64,000 nucleotides of DNA from JAGQPD01 sp020426865 (GCA_041399065.1 JAWKTN010000006.1:124001-188000); one strand, 5' to 3'. Counted from the stretch's first letter, positions 44,590-53,554 are shown. Notes: generated by a model from the letters alone, not told the origin. Program-made: numbers and translations.

Positions 44590-45830
44590 TTGCCGCCGTC
44601 AGTAATCTGGGTCGGCGCGCCGAATTCGGTCGTGAACTGTCGCTGCGGGTCGATTCCCATTGCCCAAAAGATCGTGGCGAAGACGTCGGCCACTGCGTGC
44701 GATTCGCCGTCCACGGCGCCTGTCTCATTCGTAGCGCCAATCGAACGCCCTCCGCGAATGGGCCCGCCCGCGAGTACCACAGGAGTGACATCGGGATAGT
44801 GGTCGCGCCCGTTCTGCGCATTAATGCGAGGCGTGCGGCCAAATTCGCCCATCCATACAATCAATGTTTCCTGGAGCATCCCTTCCGCAGCGAGCGTTTC
44901 CATTATTGCACTCCAGGGGCGATCCAGTTGCTGGCACAAGTCACGCGTCTGTCGAAAATTGTCCGTATGCGTGTCCCACCCGGACAACTGCACTTCCACA
45001 AACGGGAGCCCGGCTTTCAATAATCGAAATCCAGCCAGGCACGATTCAGCAAACTCCCCTTCGCCGAACAGGTTGCGAGTGCGCGCCGATTCCTTCGCGA
45101 TATCCAAGGCGTCGATGAACGGCGTCTCCGGCAACTGATCTAGTTGCTGCAGTAGTTGATTGCGGCGCCGCAGTGCATCGTCCTGATGCAACGCGTCGAA
45201 TTCGGCGCTCAGCGATCGCACCAATTCGATCCGCCCCCGTCGTTGTTGTAATCGGCGGAACGTCGCCAGCGATTCGGAGGCCGAGCGAATTGAAAACGGA
45301 GCGTGATCCAATCCAAGATAGGCTGGTCCAAATGTTGCGCCATTGCCCAGTGCCACGTGCCCCGGCATTTGTTTGGTTGGTTGCTCGTGCGAGATGATGC
45401 TCCCCAGCGATGGTCGCGGGAACCCCGGAATCTGTCGATAACCAGTGTGCAATAGATAGGTGCCGCGTTGGTGGTCTCCTTCCGGCGATCGCACGTTGCG
45501 AATCACAGCCAGGGACTCGGAGTGCAATGCCATCCGCGGCAAGCCTTCGGCGAAATGGATTCCCGGGGTCCGCGTCTGAACTACCTTCGTGGGACCGCCA
45601 CGCTCCGTGCCCGGTTTAGGATCAAACGTCTCCCATTGGCTCGGGCCGCCATCCATCCACAGTACCAGGCAGCGTTTAGCTTGACCGGTCGCCTCCGCCG
45701 CGAACAGGTGCTCGCGACGATGCAGCAGGGCCAGGCCGAAGAAACCACTCCCCATCTGTCGGATAAATGTACGTCGTTGATGCCGGCCAGAAGAATGCAT
45801 CGCAGAGTTAGCGAATCGCGGTTGGTTCAT
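44577..45830 (-). CDS. DUF1501 domain-containing protein
   Basis: A 417-residue protein of the DUF1501 family (alkaline-phosphatase/sulfatase-like fold), abundant in planctomycetes. A twin-arginine-type signal is visible (RRTFIRQMGSGFFGLALL). Then CLVLWMDGGPSQWETFDPKPG, the family hallmark with its metal-binding Asp, and later ETLIVWMGEFGRTPRIN, GRDHYPDVTPVVLAGG and GESHAVADVFATIFWAMGID follow. These proteins are usually encoded with DUF1549/DUF1553 partners, as here (50 bases upstream). Proposed to act in the periplasm; the biochemical role is not established. Confidence 0.93.
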   Translation of the reverse strand: MNQPRFANSAMHSSGRHQRRTFIRQMGSGFFGLALLHRREHLFAAEATGQAKRCLVLWMDGGPSQWETFDPKPGTERGGPTKVVQTRTPGIHFAEGLPRMALHSESLAVIRNVRSPEGDHQRGTYLLHTGYRQIPGFPRPSLGSIISHEQPTKQMPGHVALGNGATFGPAYLGLDHAPFSIRSASESLATFRRLQQRRGRIELVRSLSAEFDALHQDDALRRRNQLLQQLDQLPETPFIDALDIAKESARTRNLFGEGEFAESCLAGFRLLKAGLPFVEVQLSGWDTHTDNFRQTRDLCQQLDRPWSAIMETLAAEGMLQETLIVWMGEFGRTPRINAQNGRDHYPDVTPVVLAGGPIRGGRSIGATNETGAVDGESHAVADVFATIFWAMGIDPQRQFTTEFGAPTQITDGGNPIG

Positions 45831-45880
45831 GGACTCACTCCTGAGAGAGTTGCGGTTGGGGCCGTGGGCACGGATTAACG

Positions 45881-47218
45881 CTAATGGCTAAACACAAACT
45901 CATTCGACTGTAGCAGCGCAAACGCTACGGTTTCGATCGAATGCGTCCGGCACAACTCGCGCTGTGCTGGCGTTGGGTGTCGGCTAAGTAACCGCAGGAA
46001 TACTGAATCGAGATCACCCGACCAGGTCGGCAAACTGTCGGTTGTCATTCGATCCAATAGTTGCTGACACGTTTCTCGGTATTTCCATGTCAAGACAAAG
46101 TCTTGATCGAGCACGTTTCCCCGATGGGATTGCACAAACTCCCTTCGTTCGGAAGCGTCGGGTTTCAGTTGGTACGCGGTGGCGATGGAATCGAATAGCT
46201 GTTCCGGCGTGAGCGGCTTCAATGGGTGAACGGCGAAAAGCAACACAGCGTTGTCGTCCGTGATCGGATCTGCCGAGGAACGCTGGTAAGCCTCCGATGT
46301 GCAGATCAGCGTCGCCAGGTCACGGATACTGAATTCGTGTCGCCGGCTATAGTCCGCGAGAAACTCTAGTAGTGGCCGGCAACTAGCTTGTTGTACTGAA
46401 TGCGTTTCGTCAGGTGGATCGACGATGCCTTGTCCCATGAAGTGGTACCACGTGCGATTGGCGAAATTGCGAGCAAAAGAACGACTACGTATAGTCCACA
46501 GCGCTAACTCACTGCGCCACTGCGACGTCTGCGGACGACCTCCGTTGAGGAACCTCGGCATGTCCGCCTCGTCGGGCTCTGCCAATCTGTCCGTGACACG
46601 AATGTTGCCACGAGAGATGTCGGTCATTTCTACCAGCGAAAAAAAGCGAGAGAATTTCGCAAAATCGTCCTGTGTCCAATTGGCAAACGGATGATCGTGG
46701 CATCGTGCACAATCGAGGCGGACGCCCAAGAATTGGCGAGCCACCTGGACGCCAGCGTCATCGCCGTGTTGCAGAACAAAATTGACTGGGCCATTCACGG
46801 CAGAATCGCCGCGCCCCGCAATCAGCGACTGCCCGATCCGGTCGAATGGAACGTCGCTCTGCAACTGGTCTTGTAGCCACATTCGCAACAACTCGCGGTC
46901 CGCCTGTCCGTCATTTGCGAATCCCATCCACGCCGCCGTCCAGACCTCAGACATGTGTTGGGCGAAGGCGGGACGGGCCACCAATTGCTCGATCCAGCGC
47001 GACCGATCTGGCTGGTCGCGAAACTGACGCCACTCGTCTTCCGTCGGGATCCGCCCGATGAGGTCAAGACAGCTTCGGCGCACAAACGTGTCGTCGTCGC
47101 ATCGCTCCGCCACTGCGACACGGGCCGACGCTTGTGCGTCCTTCAGAATTCGGTCCACCGGATGGTCGCCCGAAGTCGCCATGGTCCAGGCGAGGACCAC
47201 ACTTACCATTGCCGACAT
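45881..47218 (-). CDS. DUF1549/DUF1553 protein, compact form
   Basis: A 445-residue protein. The DUF1549 part has RRSCLDLIGRIPTEDEW, the CxxCH-type motif LDCARCHDHPFANWTQDDF, and LAEPDEADMPRFLNGG. The DUF1553 part has RSFARNFANRTWYHFMGQGIVDPPDE, CTSEAYQRSS and LRLLSRHPTPAQR. Full planctomycete members usually run 700-1000 residues and carry N-terminal PSCyt1/PA14-like domains; this one lacks them. The N-terminus is a short hydrophobic segment that could serve for export. It lies between the BlaR-like gene (71 bases upstream) and DUF1501 (50 bases downstream), on the same strand. Confidence 0.92.
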   Translation of the reverse strand: MSAMVSVVLAWTMATSGDHPVDRILKDAQASARVAVAERCDDDTFVRRSCLDLIGRIPTEDEWRQFRDQPDRSRWIEQLVARPAFAQHMSEVWTAAWMGFANDGQADRELLRMWLQDQLQSDVPFDRIGQSLIAGRGDSAVNGPVNFVLQHGDDAGVQVARQFLGVRLDCARCHDHPFANWTQDDFAKFSRFFSLVEMTDISRGNIRVTDRLAEPDEADMPRFLNGGRPQTSQWRSELALWTIRSRSFARNFANRTWYHFMGQGIVDPPDETHSVQQASCRPLLEFLADYSRRHEFSIRDLATLICTSEAYQRSSADPITDDNAVLLFAVHPLKPLTPEQLFDSIATAYQLKPDASERREFVQSHRGNVLDQDFVLTWKYRETCQQLLDRMTTDSLPTWSGDLDSVFLRLLSRHPTPAQRELCRTHSIETVAFALLQSNEFVFSH

Positions 47219-47289
47219 ACACCGATCTCCTCGTCAACAACTTTCTCATCGCATCTGCCGGGCCAGCTCCGGAACACCGAACGAGGCTG

Positions 47290-49986
47290 CTATCCCTTGT
47301 CCGCGTAACTAAAAATCGTGTTCCTCCGCTTGCTCTTGCAGCGATCGGACCTGCTCCAAAATCCTTCGATCTCGTCGATCGACTCTTCTTGCACGCGATA
47401 GCCCTCGGGTGTCTTAACGAAATATTTGTCGATCCACAATGCGAGCGCATCGATTCGTTCCCGGGCCTGGGCCTGTTTTACCTCTTCGACGAAAACCAGT
47501 TTGCCGATGACGTCGCTCATCGCATTCCGTAACGCGGGATCTGTGACGCGCGCTGCCAGTTCGTCGACCGGACGGAGTTTTCGTTTGAGCGTCCGAGCCA
47601 TCCGGAATATTTCTCCCGCATGATTGGCGAACTCCTCGGCGTGCTCGTCGGCAATTCTCAGACGCCCGTCGTCCTGCGTAACCGTTACCTCCGACAGCAG
47701 TTCCCGAAACGCCTGCTCGGGTGTCGTCACGCCAACTTCGTAATCACCCGCAAAGCCAACGCGAGCTGCGGGGGTAAGCATGATCGCGCGAAACGACTCG
47801 TGGAGCGGATCGATCGGTGCAATACGTTCGGCAAACGCCGCAAAGGGTTGTCGTAACCGCTCCGTTGCCTCTCCCAGACGTTCCGCCTCTTTGAACAACT
47901 CCTCCACACGCTCGGTTTGCTCGGAATTGATCCGTAACCCGTCGGGGCCGTCGACGACGATCCATTCCAGCTGTTCGAATGCGCGATCGAGGAAAACTTG
48001 GACAGGCTGGCGGGACTCCCGTAGCTCTCGCGAAACGTCAAATGCCGTCTTGCCAAAAAATACGTCCGAGTTCAACAGCGCTTTGAAACGTTGAGCTTGC
48101 TGGTCGGTTTCCGAAAAATCCTCAGTAAATGTTGGCAAGTCTGCGCGCAGGCGGTGTTCGAATTCCGTCGCAGCCTGCAAGTTCGCGACCAATTGCTCGG
48201 CGTCCGCGCGACGACTGCCGCGGATCACGAACTGGTTACCGTCGGCAATAAAGACGTCTCCCAAACGATCGTAGACCGTCATCACGTCCGGCTGCAACTG
48301 GTTCCGTAATCGCTCCATGTACAGGATCGATGGTGCGAAGTCGTCGGTTAGTACCCGTTGAAGCAGTCTGTCTTCGTCGCGCTCGATCGCTATGTTCTGA
48401 GCGATTGTTCCCAGGACCGTCGCGATTTGCCGCACGTCAGCCTGATAGGCGTTGTGCTTGCGGATGAACGAAGCCGACCATTGCGCATCGCGAGCCTCCA
48501 CGCGGTCACCGTTCTTCCGAAAGTGGTCCTGCAAGAACTTCACCAATGACTCGCCCTCGGAAGACCGCCGGAGTTCATCCGCTACCCAACTGGCACGATC
48601 CATCGCGACGATTGCTGCCGACTCTGTCGTCAATTGTTCTTGAAATGCCTTCATGCGCGGATCATCGGCTGTAACCAATTCGTCTGCGAACTGACGAAGT
48701 CGCTCGCGAGTTGCCGCTTCCGGATCGGTAGCAGATACGCCAGGCAAATTGGTTTCGCTGCCGTCGTTGCTACCGACGTCACCACCGGCGATCACCTTGT
48801 TGGGACCAATTTCCATTCGCAGCAAACCAAACAAGGAAGTGGTCGATAGCACCAATACCAACAACCGCTGTCGCCACGGACTCGCTGCTCGCGGAACGCT
48901 TTCCAATAATCGGCGAATTCTACGTGAAAGCTCGGCGCCGCCGATCGCCGTGTATCCGATCCGCGGCTGCCCGACTTCGACGAGCTCGAGCAGCAGCCGA
49001 GCATATTCCAATGTGTGACGCGATGGATCGTGACGCACGGTGTCGTCACAACACCATTCGGCTGCCTCGCTGTGCCGGCGCAAGGCGTGCCATACACACG
49101 GATTGAACCAGTGAAGTGCGGCGATGATGTTGGCCAACAATGACCATAGGATGTCATTGCGTTGCAGATGGGCCGCTTCGTGCAGGAGGACCGCGTGTCG
49201 CTGCCTTTGGCTGATCGCCGACCAGAAGTTACTAGGTACGACCAACCGATAGCCGACAGGTGTCAGGCAGAGCAGGGGACCGATGTCATCGTGCACCAGC
49301 ATCGGTACGGGACGTTGCCGTACAGCAGATGTTACCTGCTGCCATGACGCGGACCAGGAGGCGGGGGCGGGTTCAGCCTGTGCGACCGAACAACACAGAC
49401 GGCGATACTGCAGAACCCATTTGGCCAAGATCGTGATGCATCCGGTAAGCCAGCAAGTTGCAAGCATGGTTATCCATGTTGCAAGTTGCGAAATTGAATT
49501 GGACTCAGCCGCCGGCGAATTCGCCTCAATGTGTTCGCCCTGCGCAACTGCAGCCGGTGCGAACGAACTTGCTTGAATCTTCGCAGATGGCTCGATTGTG
49601 GTTGTGTCCCGATACGCATCGTCGGGCGCGAATTGCGCGATGAAAGCTGCACCAGCGTCGTCATCTCGCAAAACGTCGCTCATGCCAATTGCCTTTGTTT
49701 CGTCCGCCGATTCCGATGCAGCAATGGGCCGTTCGGCAACCATGGCCATCGTTCCCGGCGAATCGATGCGGGAAACCCCATCCATTCGCGGCAGGAGAGC
49801 GATCTCCGTTCGCCATGGCACGAACATCAAACCATGAGCCAAAACGAGGCTCCATGCCCAGTAGTGGACTCTGCTTGATCGGGTCTTTGACCAACGTAAC
49901 ACCGTCGTGACCAACATCATCGCGACAACTAAGGAAAAAGATATCCTGATAACGCTCAGGAAAGCCGTGTCGAACCATGCGAACAT
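47290..49986 (-). CDS. M56 family (BlaR1-like) membrane metallopeptidase with long C-terminal extension
   Basis: An 898-residue protein. N-terminal hydrophobic helices (IRISFSLVVAMMLVTTVL, WAWSLVLAHGLMFV, WITMLATCWLTGCITILAKW) precede the peptidase core. The zinc motif is LLHEAAHLQRNDILW (HExxH) near residue 270, then ANIIAALHWFNPCVW and SEAAEWCCDDTV, all typical of BlaR1/MecR1. A further helix lies near residue 375. The remaining 500 residues are soluble, helical and charged, with no penicillin-binding sensor motifs (no SxxK/SxN/KTG set visible). It should therefore sense something other than beta-lactams. It follows blaI-like by 24 bases and probably cleaves that repressor. Confidence 0.9.
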   Translation of the reverse strand: MFAWFDTAFLSVIRISFSLVVAMMLVTTVLRWSKTRSSRVHYWAWSLVLAHGLMFVPWRTEIALLPRMDGVSRIDSPGTMAMVAERPIAASESADETKAIGMSDVLRDDDAGAAFIAQFAPDDAYRDTTTIEPSAKIQASSFAPAAVAQGEHIEANSPAAESNSISQLATWITMLATCWLTGCITILAKWVLQYRRLCCSVAQAEPAPASWSASWQQVTSAVRQRPVPMLVHDDIGPLLCLTPVGYRLVVPSNFWSAISQRQRHAVLLHEAAHLQRNDILWSLLANIIAALHWFNPCVWHALRRHSEAAEWCCDDTVRHDPSRHTLEYARLLLELVEVGQPRIGYTAIGGAELSRRIRRLLESVPRAASPWRQRLLVLVLSTTSLFGLLRMEIGPNKVIAGGDVGSNDGSETNLPGVSATDPEAATRERLRQFADELVTADDPRMKAFQEQLTTESAAIVAMDRASWVADELRRSSEGESLVKFLQDHFRKNGDRVEARDAQWSASFIRKHNAYQADVRQIATVLGTIAQNIAIERDEDRLLQRVLTDDFAPSILYMERLRNQLQPDVMTVYDRLGDVFIADGNQFVIRGSRRADAEQLVANLQAATEFEHRLRADLPTFTEDFSETDQQAQRFKALLNSDVFFGKTAFDVSRELRESRQPVQVFLDRAFEQLEWIVVDGPDGLRINSEQTERVEELFKEAERLGEATERLRQPFAAFAERIAPIDPLHESFRAIMLTPAARVGFAGDYEVGVTTPEQAFRELLSEVTVTQDDGRLRIADEHAEEFANHAGEIFRMARTLKRKLRPVDELAARVTDPALRNAMSDVIGKLVFVEEVKQAQARERIDALALWIDKYFVKTPEGYRVQEESIDEIEGFWSRSDRCKSKRRNTIFSYADKG

Positions 49987-50010
49987 GTTTGTCTTACCTC
50001 CAGAAAAGTG

Positions 50011-50406
50011 TTATCGATTCTTGTCCTTGTCCATCCGCTGCTCCGCTTCGGCGATCAGCCGTTTTAGCTCGCCAAGCTCATTACGGGTCAGCGATCGGTC
50101 GCCCACAAGTTGAGCGACCAATGGTACGATCTGGCCGCCAGTGACTCGGTCCAACAATGTTTGCAGCTGATTGGCACTGACAGCCTCGCGACTTACCGTA
50201 GCCGCATACCGCGCTGGGCGTTGTGTCGAGCGGCGGACGAGGCCCTTGTCGACTAGTCGATTCAGCCGTGTCTGCATCGTCGTGTAACCAATCTCGCGTG
50301 GGAACTCTTGCTGTGCTTCGCTTAGCGATAGTTCGCCGTGCTCCCACAACAATGCCATGATCTCCATTTCCCCCGGCGTCACACGCGTTCGCCTAGATTG
50401 CCGCAT
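50011..50406 (-). CDS. BlaI/MecI/CopY family transcriptional repressor
   Basis: A 131-residue winged-helix repressor. The ATG at 50406 has a textbook GGAGG 5 bases upstream. Motifs: VTPGEMEIMALLWEHGELSLSEAQ, then the recognition helix region GYTTMQTRLNRLVDKGLVRR, and PARYAATVSREA. The C-terminal half is the dimerisation helix set (LLDRVTGGQIVPLVAQLVGD, LKRLIAEAEQRM). It is the first gene of a minus-strand cluster with the M56 peptidase, DUF1549, DUF1501 and PQQ-like genes. Two operators flank its -10 box, so it should repress its own operon. Confidence 0.93.
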   Translation of the reverse strand: MRQSRRTRVTPGEMEIMALLWEHGELSLSEAQQEFPREIGYTTMQTRLNRLVDKGLVRRSTQRPARYAATVSREAVSANQLQTLLDRVTGGQIVPLVAQLVGDRSLTRNELGELKRLIAEAEQRMDKDKNR

Positions 50407-50428
50407 CTTAACCTCCACTAGGTTGTTT

Positions 50429-50446
50429 TTATGACTGATGTCGTAA
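50429..50446. promoter_or_regulatory. BlaI-type operator, proximal copy
   Basis: TTATGACTGATGTCGTAA is a dyad: TTATGAC and GTCGTAA are inverted copies with one mismatch and a 4-base centre. It lies just downstream of the -10 box of the blaI-like promoter, 22 bases before the start codon. Confidence 0.75.
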
Positions 50447-50474
50447 ATTTTATGACTTGTGTCGTAAATGTCAA
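50447..50474 (-). promoter_or_regulatory. Sigma-70-type promoter of the BlaI operon
   Basis: On the minus strand TTGACA (50474-50469), a 16-base spacer and TAAAAT (50452-50447). The distal operator occupies the spacer and the proximal operator begins right after the -10 box. Confidence 0.7.
50450..50467. promoter_or_regulatory. BlaI-type operator, distal copy
   Basis: TTATGACTTGTGTCGTAA has the same half-sites as the proximal copy. Centres are 21 bases apart, two helical turns, and it sits between the -35 and -10 elements. Confidence 0.75.
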
Positions 50475-50480
50475 GGGGTT

Positions 50481-50975
50481 GGAAGAACGGGTGAACCGCA
50501 GTGGGCTCAGAGAGCGCACTGCTGTGTTGGGTCGCAGGGACATGTCCGTCGGAAACTAGAAAAGCTCTGTGCTCTCCGTGTTCTCTGGGGTTGCATCGAC
50601 ACCGTGGAAAAGGGATCGGAAGAACGGGTGAACCGCAGAGGGCTCAGAGAGCGCAGAGCTGTGTTGGGTCGCAGGGACATGCTCGTCAGAAAATAGAGAA
50701 GCTCTGTGCTCTGCGCGTTCTCTGGGGTTGCATCGATACCGCGGAAAAGGGATCGGAAGAACGGGTGAACCGCAGAGGGCTCAGAGAGCGCAGAGCTGTG
50801 TTGGGTCGCAGGGACATGTTCGTCAGAAAATAGAGAAGCTCTGTGCTCTGCGCGTTCTCTGGGGTTGTATCGATACCGTGGAAAAGGGATCGGAAGAACG
50901 GGTGAACCGCAGAGGGCTCAGAGATCGCAGAGCTGTGTTGGGTCGCAGGGACATGTCCGTCGGAAACTAGAAAAG
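50481..50975. repeat. 137-bp tandem repeat, 3.6 copies
   Basis: Units begin with GGAAGAACGGGTGAACCGCA at 50481, 50618, 50755 and 50892 (exact 137-base period). The last copy stops after 84 bases. Each unit contains CAGAGAGCGCAGAGC and, about 60 bases later, GCTCTGCGCGTTCTCTG, which can pair into a long hairpin with a small bulge. The outer copies share GTCGGAAACTAG where the inner ones have GTCAGAAAATAG. Too long and spacer-free for CRISPR. Confidence 0.9.
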
Positions 50976-51112
50976 AAGATCAGACGCCCTGCTTTTTGCG
51001 TCGTTTACCGTGAATCGGCAAGGCTGCTTTTCGTCAAATCTGGGGCTTGGGAACGGCGAATTGGCGGTGGCGTCCGTGTTGATAGCTTCGTGTTGATACC
51101 GGTGGGCGCATG

Positions 51113-51149
51113 AAAAGACCCGATTGAGCGCGTGTGACTCAATCGGGTC
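51113..51149 (-). terminator. Terminator of the first PEP-CTERM gene
   Basis: GACCCGATTGAG (51117-51128) pairs with CTCAATCGGGTC (51138-51149), a perfect 12-bp stem. On the minus strand a TTTT run follows. The stop codon of the PEP-CTERM gene is about 30 bases upstream of it. Confidence 0.8.
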
Positions 51150-51180
51150 CGAGAATCTTTTGCAAGCCGCGGAGCGTATC

Positions 51181-51915
51181 TTAACGGCGACGCAGGCGGC
51201 TGATCACGGGGATCAGGCCGAACAGGATCATGGCGACCGAAGCGGGTTCGGGAACCATCGTTTCAACTTTGATGCCGCCGATTTGCTTCTTGGCGATAAA
51301 CGCCAAGCTGAGATCGTTGACTGCCTGACCGGTCAAGCGATTGTCGAATTCGAACCGCACCTTTGTGGCACCGGCGGGGATCCCAACGGAGGTACCCAAG
51401 TTCCAGATGCCGCTTTGGTTGGGCGGAGTGCCGTGAGCTGTGGAGCTGGTCCCGTTGCCGGTCATGGGGACCGGTGGGGCAGCGCCGTTTAGCTCAAGGA
51501 CCTCGAAAAACCAATTGACCTCGGCCTTGACATTGGCATTTCCACGGACTTCAAAGTCCCCGCCTTCATCCATGGAGATGTTCTTAATGGTATATCCCGG
51601 CTTGGCCATGATTACCATTTCCAACTGGCTGTCAACGGCATTAACGCCTGGACCGGGCAGGATTTCGACGCGGAAGTCGACAGGATTCACTGTCAAGGCA
51701 TCACCCAGTACCGCGGGGGACTGGTAGAAATTCTGAGCCGGATCGGCTGGCGCTCCGTTGGTTTCCACCACGTTGGTGAACATCACGGTGTTACCGTTAA
51801 ATGCATTTCCGCCATTGTAGGTTGCGTTCAGGTCAATCGTTCCTGCCCATGCGGCACTGCTAGCACATAGCACAGCGCACAAGGCGACGGCAAAACTCTT
51901 CGGTGAAATCGTCAT
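51181..51915 (-). CDS. PEP-CTERM sorting domain protein (paralog 1)
   Basis: A 244-residue exported protein. Signal peptide at residues 1-24 (VALCAVLCASSAAWA) and mature start GTIDLNATYNGGN. The body is beta-rich with no known catalytic motif (DFRVEILPGPGVNAVDSQL, ATKVRFEFDNRL). The C-terminus is a typical PEP-CTERM tail: VPEPAS, a hydrophobic helix (VAMILFGLIPVIS) and an arginine end (RLRRR). The tail should be cut and processed by an exosortase, with export to the surface or matrix. It resembles the next gene over its whole length (more than half the residues identical by eye), so the two are a tandem duplication. It has its own terminator. Confidence 0.9.
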   Translation of the reverse strand: MTISPKSFAVALCAVLCASSAAWAGTIDLNATYNGGNAFNGNTVMFTNVVETNGAPADPAQNFYQSPAVLGDALTVNPVDFRVEILPGPGVNAVDSQLEMVIMAKPGYTIKNISMDEGGDFEVRGNANVKAEVNWFFEVLELNGAAPPVPMTGNGTSSTAHGTPPNQSGIWNLGTSVGIPAGATKVRFEFDNRLTGQAVNDLSLAFIAKKQIGGIKVETMVPEPASVAMILFGLIPVISRLRRR

Positions 51916-52123
51916 GTAGCGACCCTTTCAAGGTAGCAAACAAAAGGATATTTAAGGAAGCCACCACTAACATCGAAACAACACGCACGTTCCGTCGCTG
52001 ACTTTATCGATCCATTCGGTAACAGCTCTACCGGTCCATCACTCGTTTCCGCATCCTTGCGAGCCGTGCAACCTGCACAGCTCGTTCATCCATTAAAATC
52101 ACCGGTCTTGCCAAAGTCAAGCA

Positions 52124-52145
52124 GTTGGGAAAAATTTTTCACAAC
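52124..52145. other. AT-centred dyad at the end of the second PEP-CTERM gene
   Basis: GTTGgGAAAAATTTTTCaCAAC is symmetrical around 52134/52135 with one mismatched pair and overlaps the first base of the stop codon (52145-52147). It may act as a terminator hairpin or a protein site. Confidence 0.45.
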
Positions 52146-52918
52146 TAGCGGGTCAGGCCCTTGCGAGTCGCTTGGACCAAGCCGATCAGACCGAGCAAAA
52201 ACATGCCAACCGTTGCTGGCTCGGGGACAATTGGCTCAACTTGCACGCCCGAAATCTGCTTCTTGGCAATGAAGGCCAAGCTGGCGTCGTTGTCGGCCTG
52301 CGCGATAACTCGGTTATCGAATTCGAAGCGAACCTTCGTTGCTCCTTTAGCGGCGCCGTCAAGCGGTACATAGAACCCGAGTTCCCAGTTGCCGGAATCA
52401 TTGGCTGGCGAAGTATCATCAAAGACCATCTTGCCGTTACCGGTGATCGGTGAACCGACCGGCGACCCATTGACTTCGAGAACTTCGTAGAAGTAATCCA
52501 GTTCCGCCTTCACGAAGGCATTGCCCAGGATCTCGTAATCGCCGGCTTCGTCGAACTTAATGGCTTGGATCGCCGCACCGTTCTTGGTCATGATGACCGT
52601 TTCCAATTGGCTATCGATCGCCCCCAGGCCGGGACCCGGAATTACTTCGACGCGAAAGTTGGTCGGGTTGACCACCAGCGTATTGCCCAAGACCGTTGGG
52701 TCGCGGTAGTAATTGAACGCCGGGTCACCGGCATTGCCGTTGGTTTCCACCGTATCGGTGAACATCACGTCGGCCCCCATGAAGGGGTTTCCACCGTTAT
52801 AAGTATCATTTAAGTCAATCGTGCCGGCCGTTGCCAGTTGACAGGAAGCTGTCATGGCAAGCGTTGCTGCCGAAAGAAGGATACGCCGGGCAATCACAGT
52901 CGCAGATGCTCGTCTCAT
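52145..52918 (-). CDS. PEP-CTERM sorting domain protein (paralog 2)
   Basis: A 257-residue protein starting at the ATG at 52918, with AGGAG 7 bases upstream; an in-frame ATG at 52966 lacks this. The N-terminus is basic, then hydrophobic (RRILLSAATLAMTASCQLATA), and the mature part begins AGTIDLNDTYNGGNP, nearly the same as paralog 1. Shared blocks include VMFTxxVETNG, NFRVEVIPGPGLGAIDSQLE, KVRFEFDNRV and SLAFIAKKQI. It ends VPEPATVGMFLLGLIGLVQATRKGLTR, the PEP motif, helix and basic tail. Function unknown; probably a matrix or surface component. Confidence 0.9.
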   Translation of the reverse strand: MRRASATVIARRILLSAATLAMTASCQLATAGTIDLNDTYNGGNPFMGADVMFTDTVETNGNAGDPAFNYYRDPTVLGNTLVVNPTNFRVEVIPGPGLGAIDSQLETVIMTKNGAAIQAIKFDEAGDYEILGNAFVKAELDYFYEVLEVNGSPVGSPITGNGKMVFDDTSPANDSGNWELGFYVPLDGAAKGATKVRFEFDNRVIAQADNDASLAFIAKKQISGVQVEPIVPEPATVGMFLLGLIGLVQATRKGLTR

Positions 52919-53554
52919 TAGCAATCTCCTTGCTCGCGAACGTCTAGTTGGACTCACATTCTTCACGAAGCGGCGTTCGAAATCGCCTCGTGATTCGTTT
53001 CAGTAATGCACTACGTTTGCTGCAGTGCGGCCGGTCGTGCCTGGGCTTACCCGCCAATACATGTTGTCATTCCTCCGGCACACTCAGCGCTGCGTCGCGT
53101 TTGGCCGTCGCATCGCTGATTTGCCGGGTGTTGGTGTCTAGCGCAATGTACCCAGACCCCGCACCTGCAAGCTAACGGTCCAAATTAACAAGTCCTCGCA
53201 ATCGAATCAAGCACTCGGCAGGAATTTTTTGCCAACTTTATCCAATCGTCACCCACCACGGAGAATCGCCCCGTTGGGGACCGCCAATCAGCGTGCCGGT
53301 GTGTGCTGTAAGTGATTTCTAGAAAACGAGTTACGGTTGGAGTCTTCAGGCCCATCGGTAACTGGCCCGCGAGGTCGGCTCCCACCATTCACCGCTCATT
53401 CATCCCTCTGTCTGGTGGGGTGCAAATCCACCGTTAGATCCCCATTCGGCGGTTGGTTGACCCAGATTGTGCTAGCAGAGTTGGTGTCATGGGCCGACCG
53501 GGAGCGGGATCGTCGCGAGACGTCGTGGCATGGGTTGCGACGGATTTGTAGAGA
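52919..53554. other. Intergenic region
   Basis: No gene is supported in this 636-base gap between the second PEP-CTERM gene and the ExeA-like gene. I see two small hairpins, GGCA-GGAATTTT-TGCC-type near 53218-53234 and GGTGG/CCACC near 53415-53433, neither with a T-run. Open frames here have no ribosome binding site or recognisable sequence. Confidence 0.55.

Larger units (their letters stand above)
50407..51180. other. Regulatory and repeat region upstream of the BlaI gene
   Basis: No gene supported. The left part holds the promoter and two operators of the BlaI operon. The middle is the 137-bp tandem repeat array. The right end carries the terminator of the first PEP-CTERM gene. Open frames of 73-110 codons in the array are artefacts of the repeat, since 137 is not a multiple of three. 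Confidence 0.8.

Noticed and set aside
50481..50975. CRISPR array
   Set aside because: The whole 137-bp unit repeats without unique spacers, and there are no cas genes.
50457..51113. Overlapping 73-110 codon open frames in the repeat array
   Set aside because: They are generated by the 137-bp repeat in successive frames; the period is not a multiple of three and no start signals are present.
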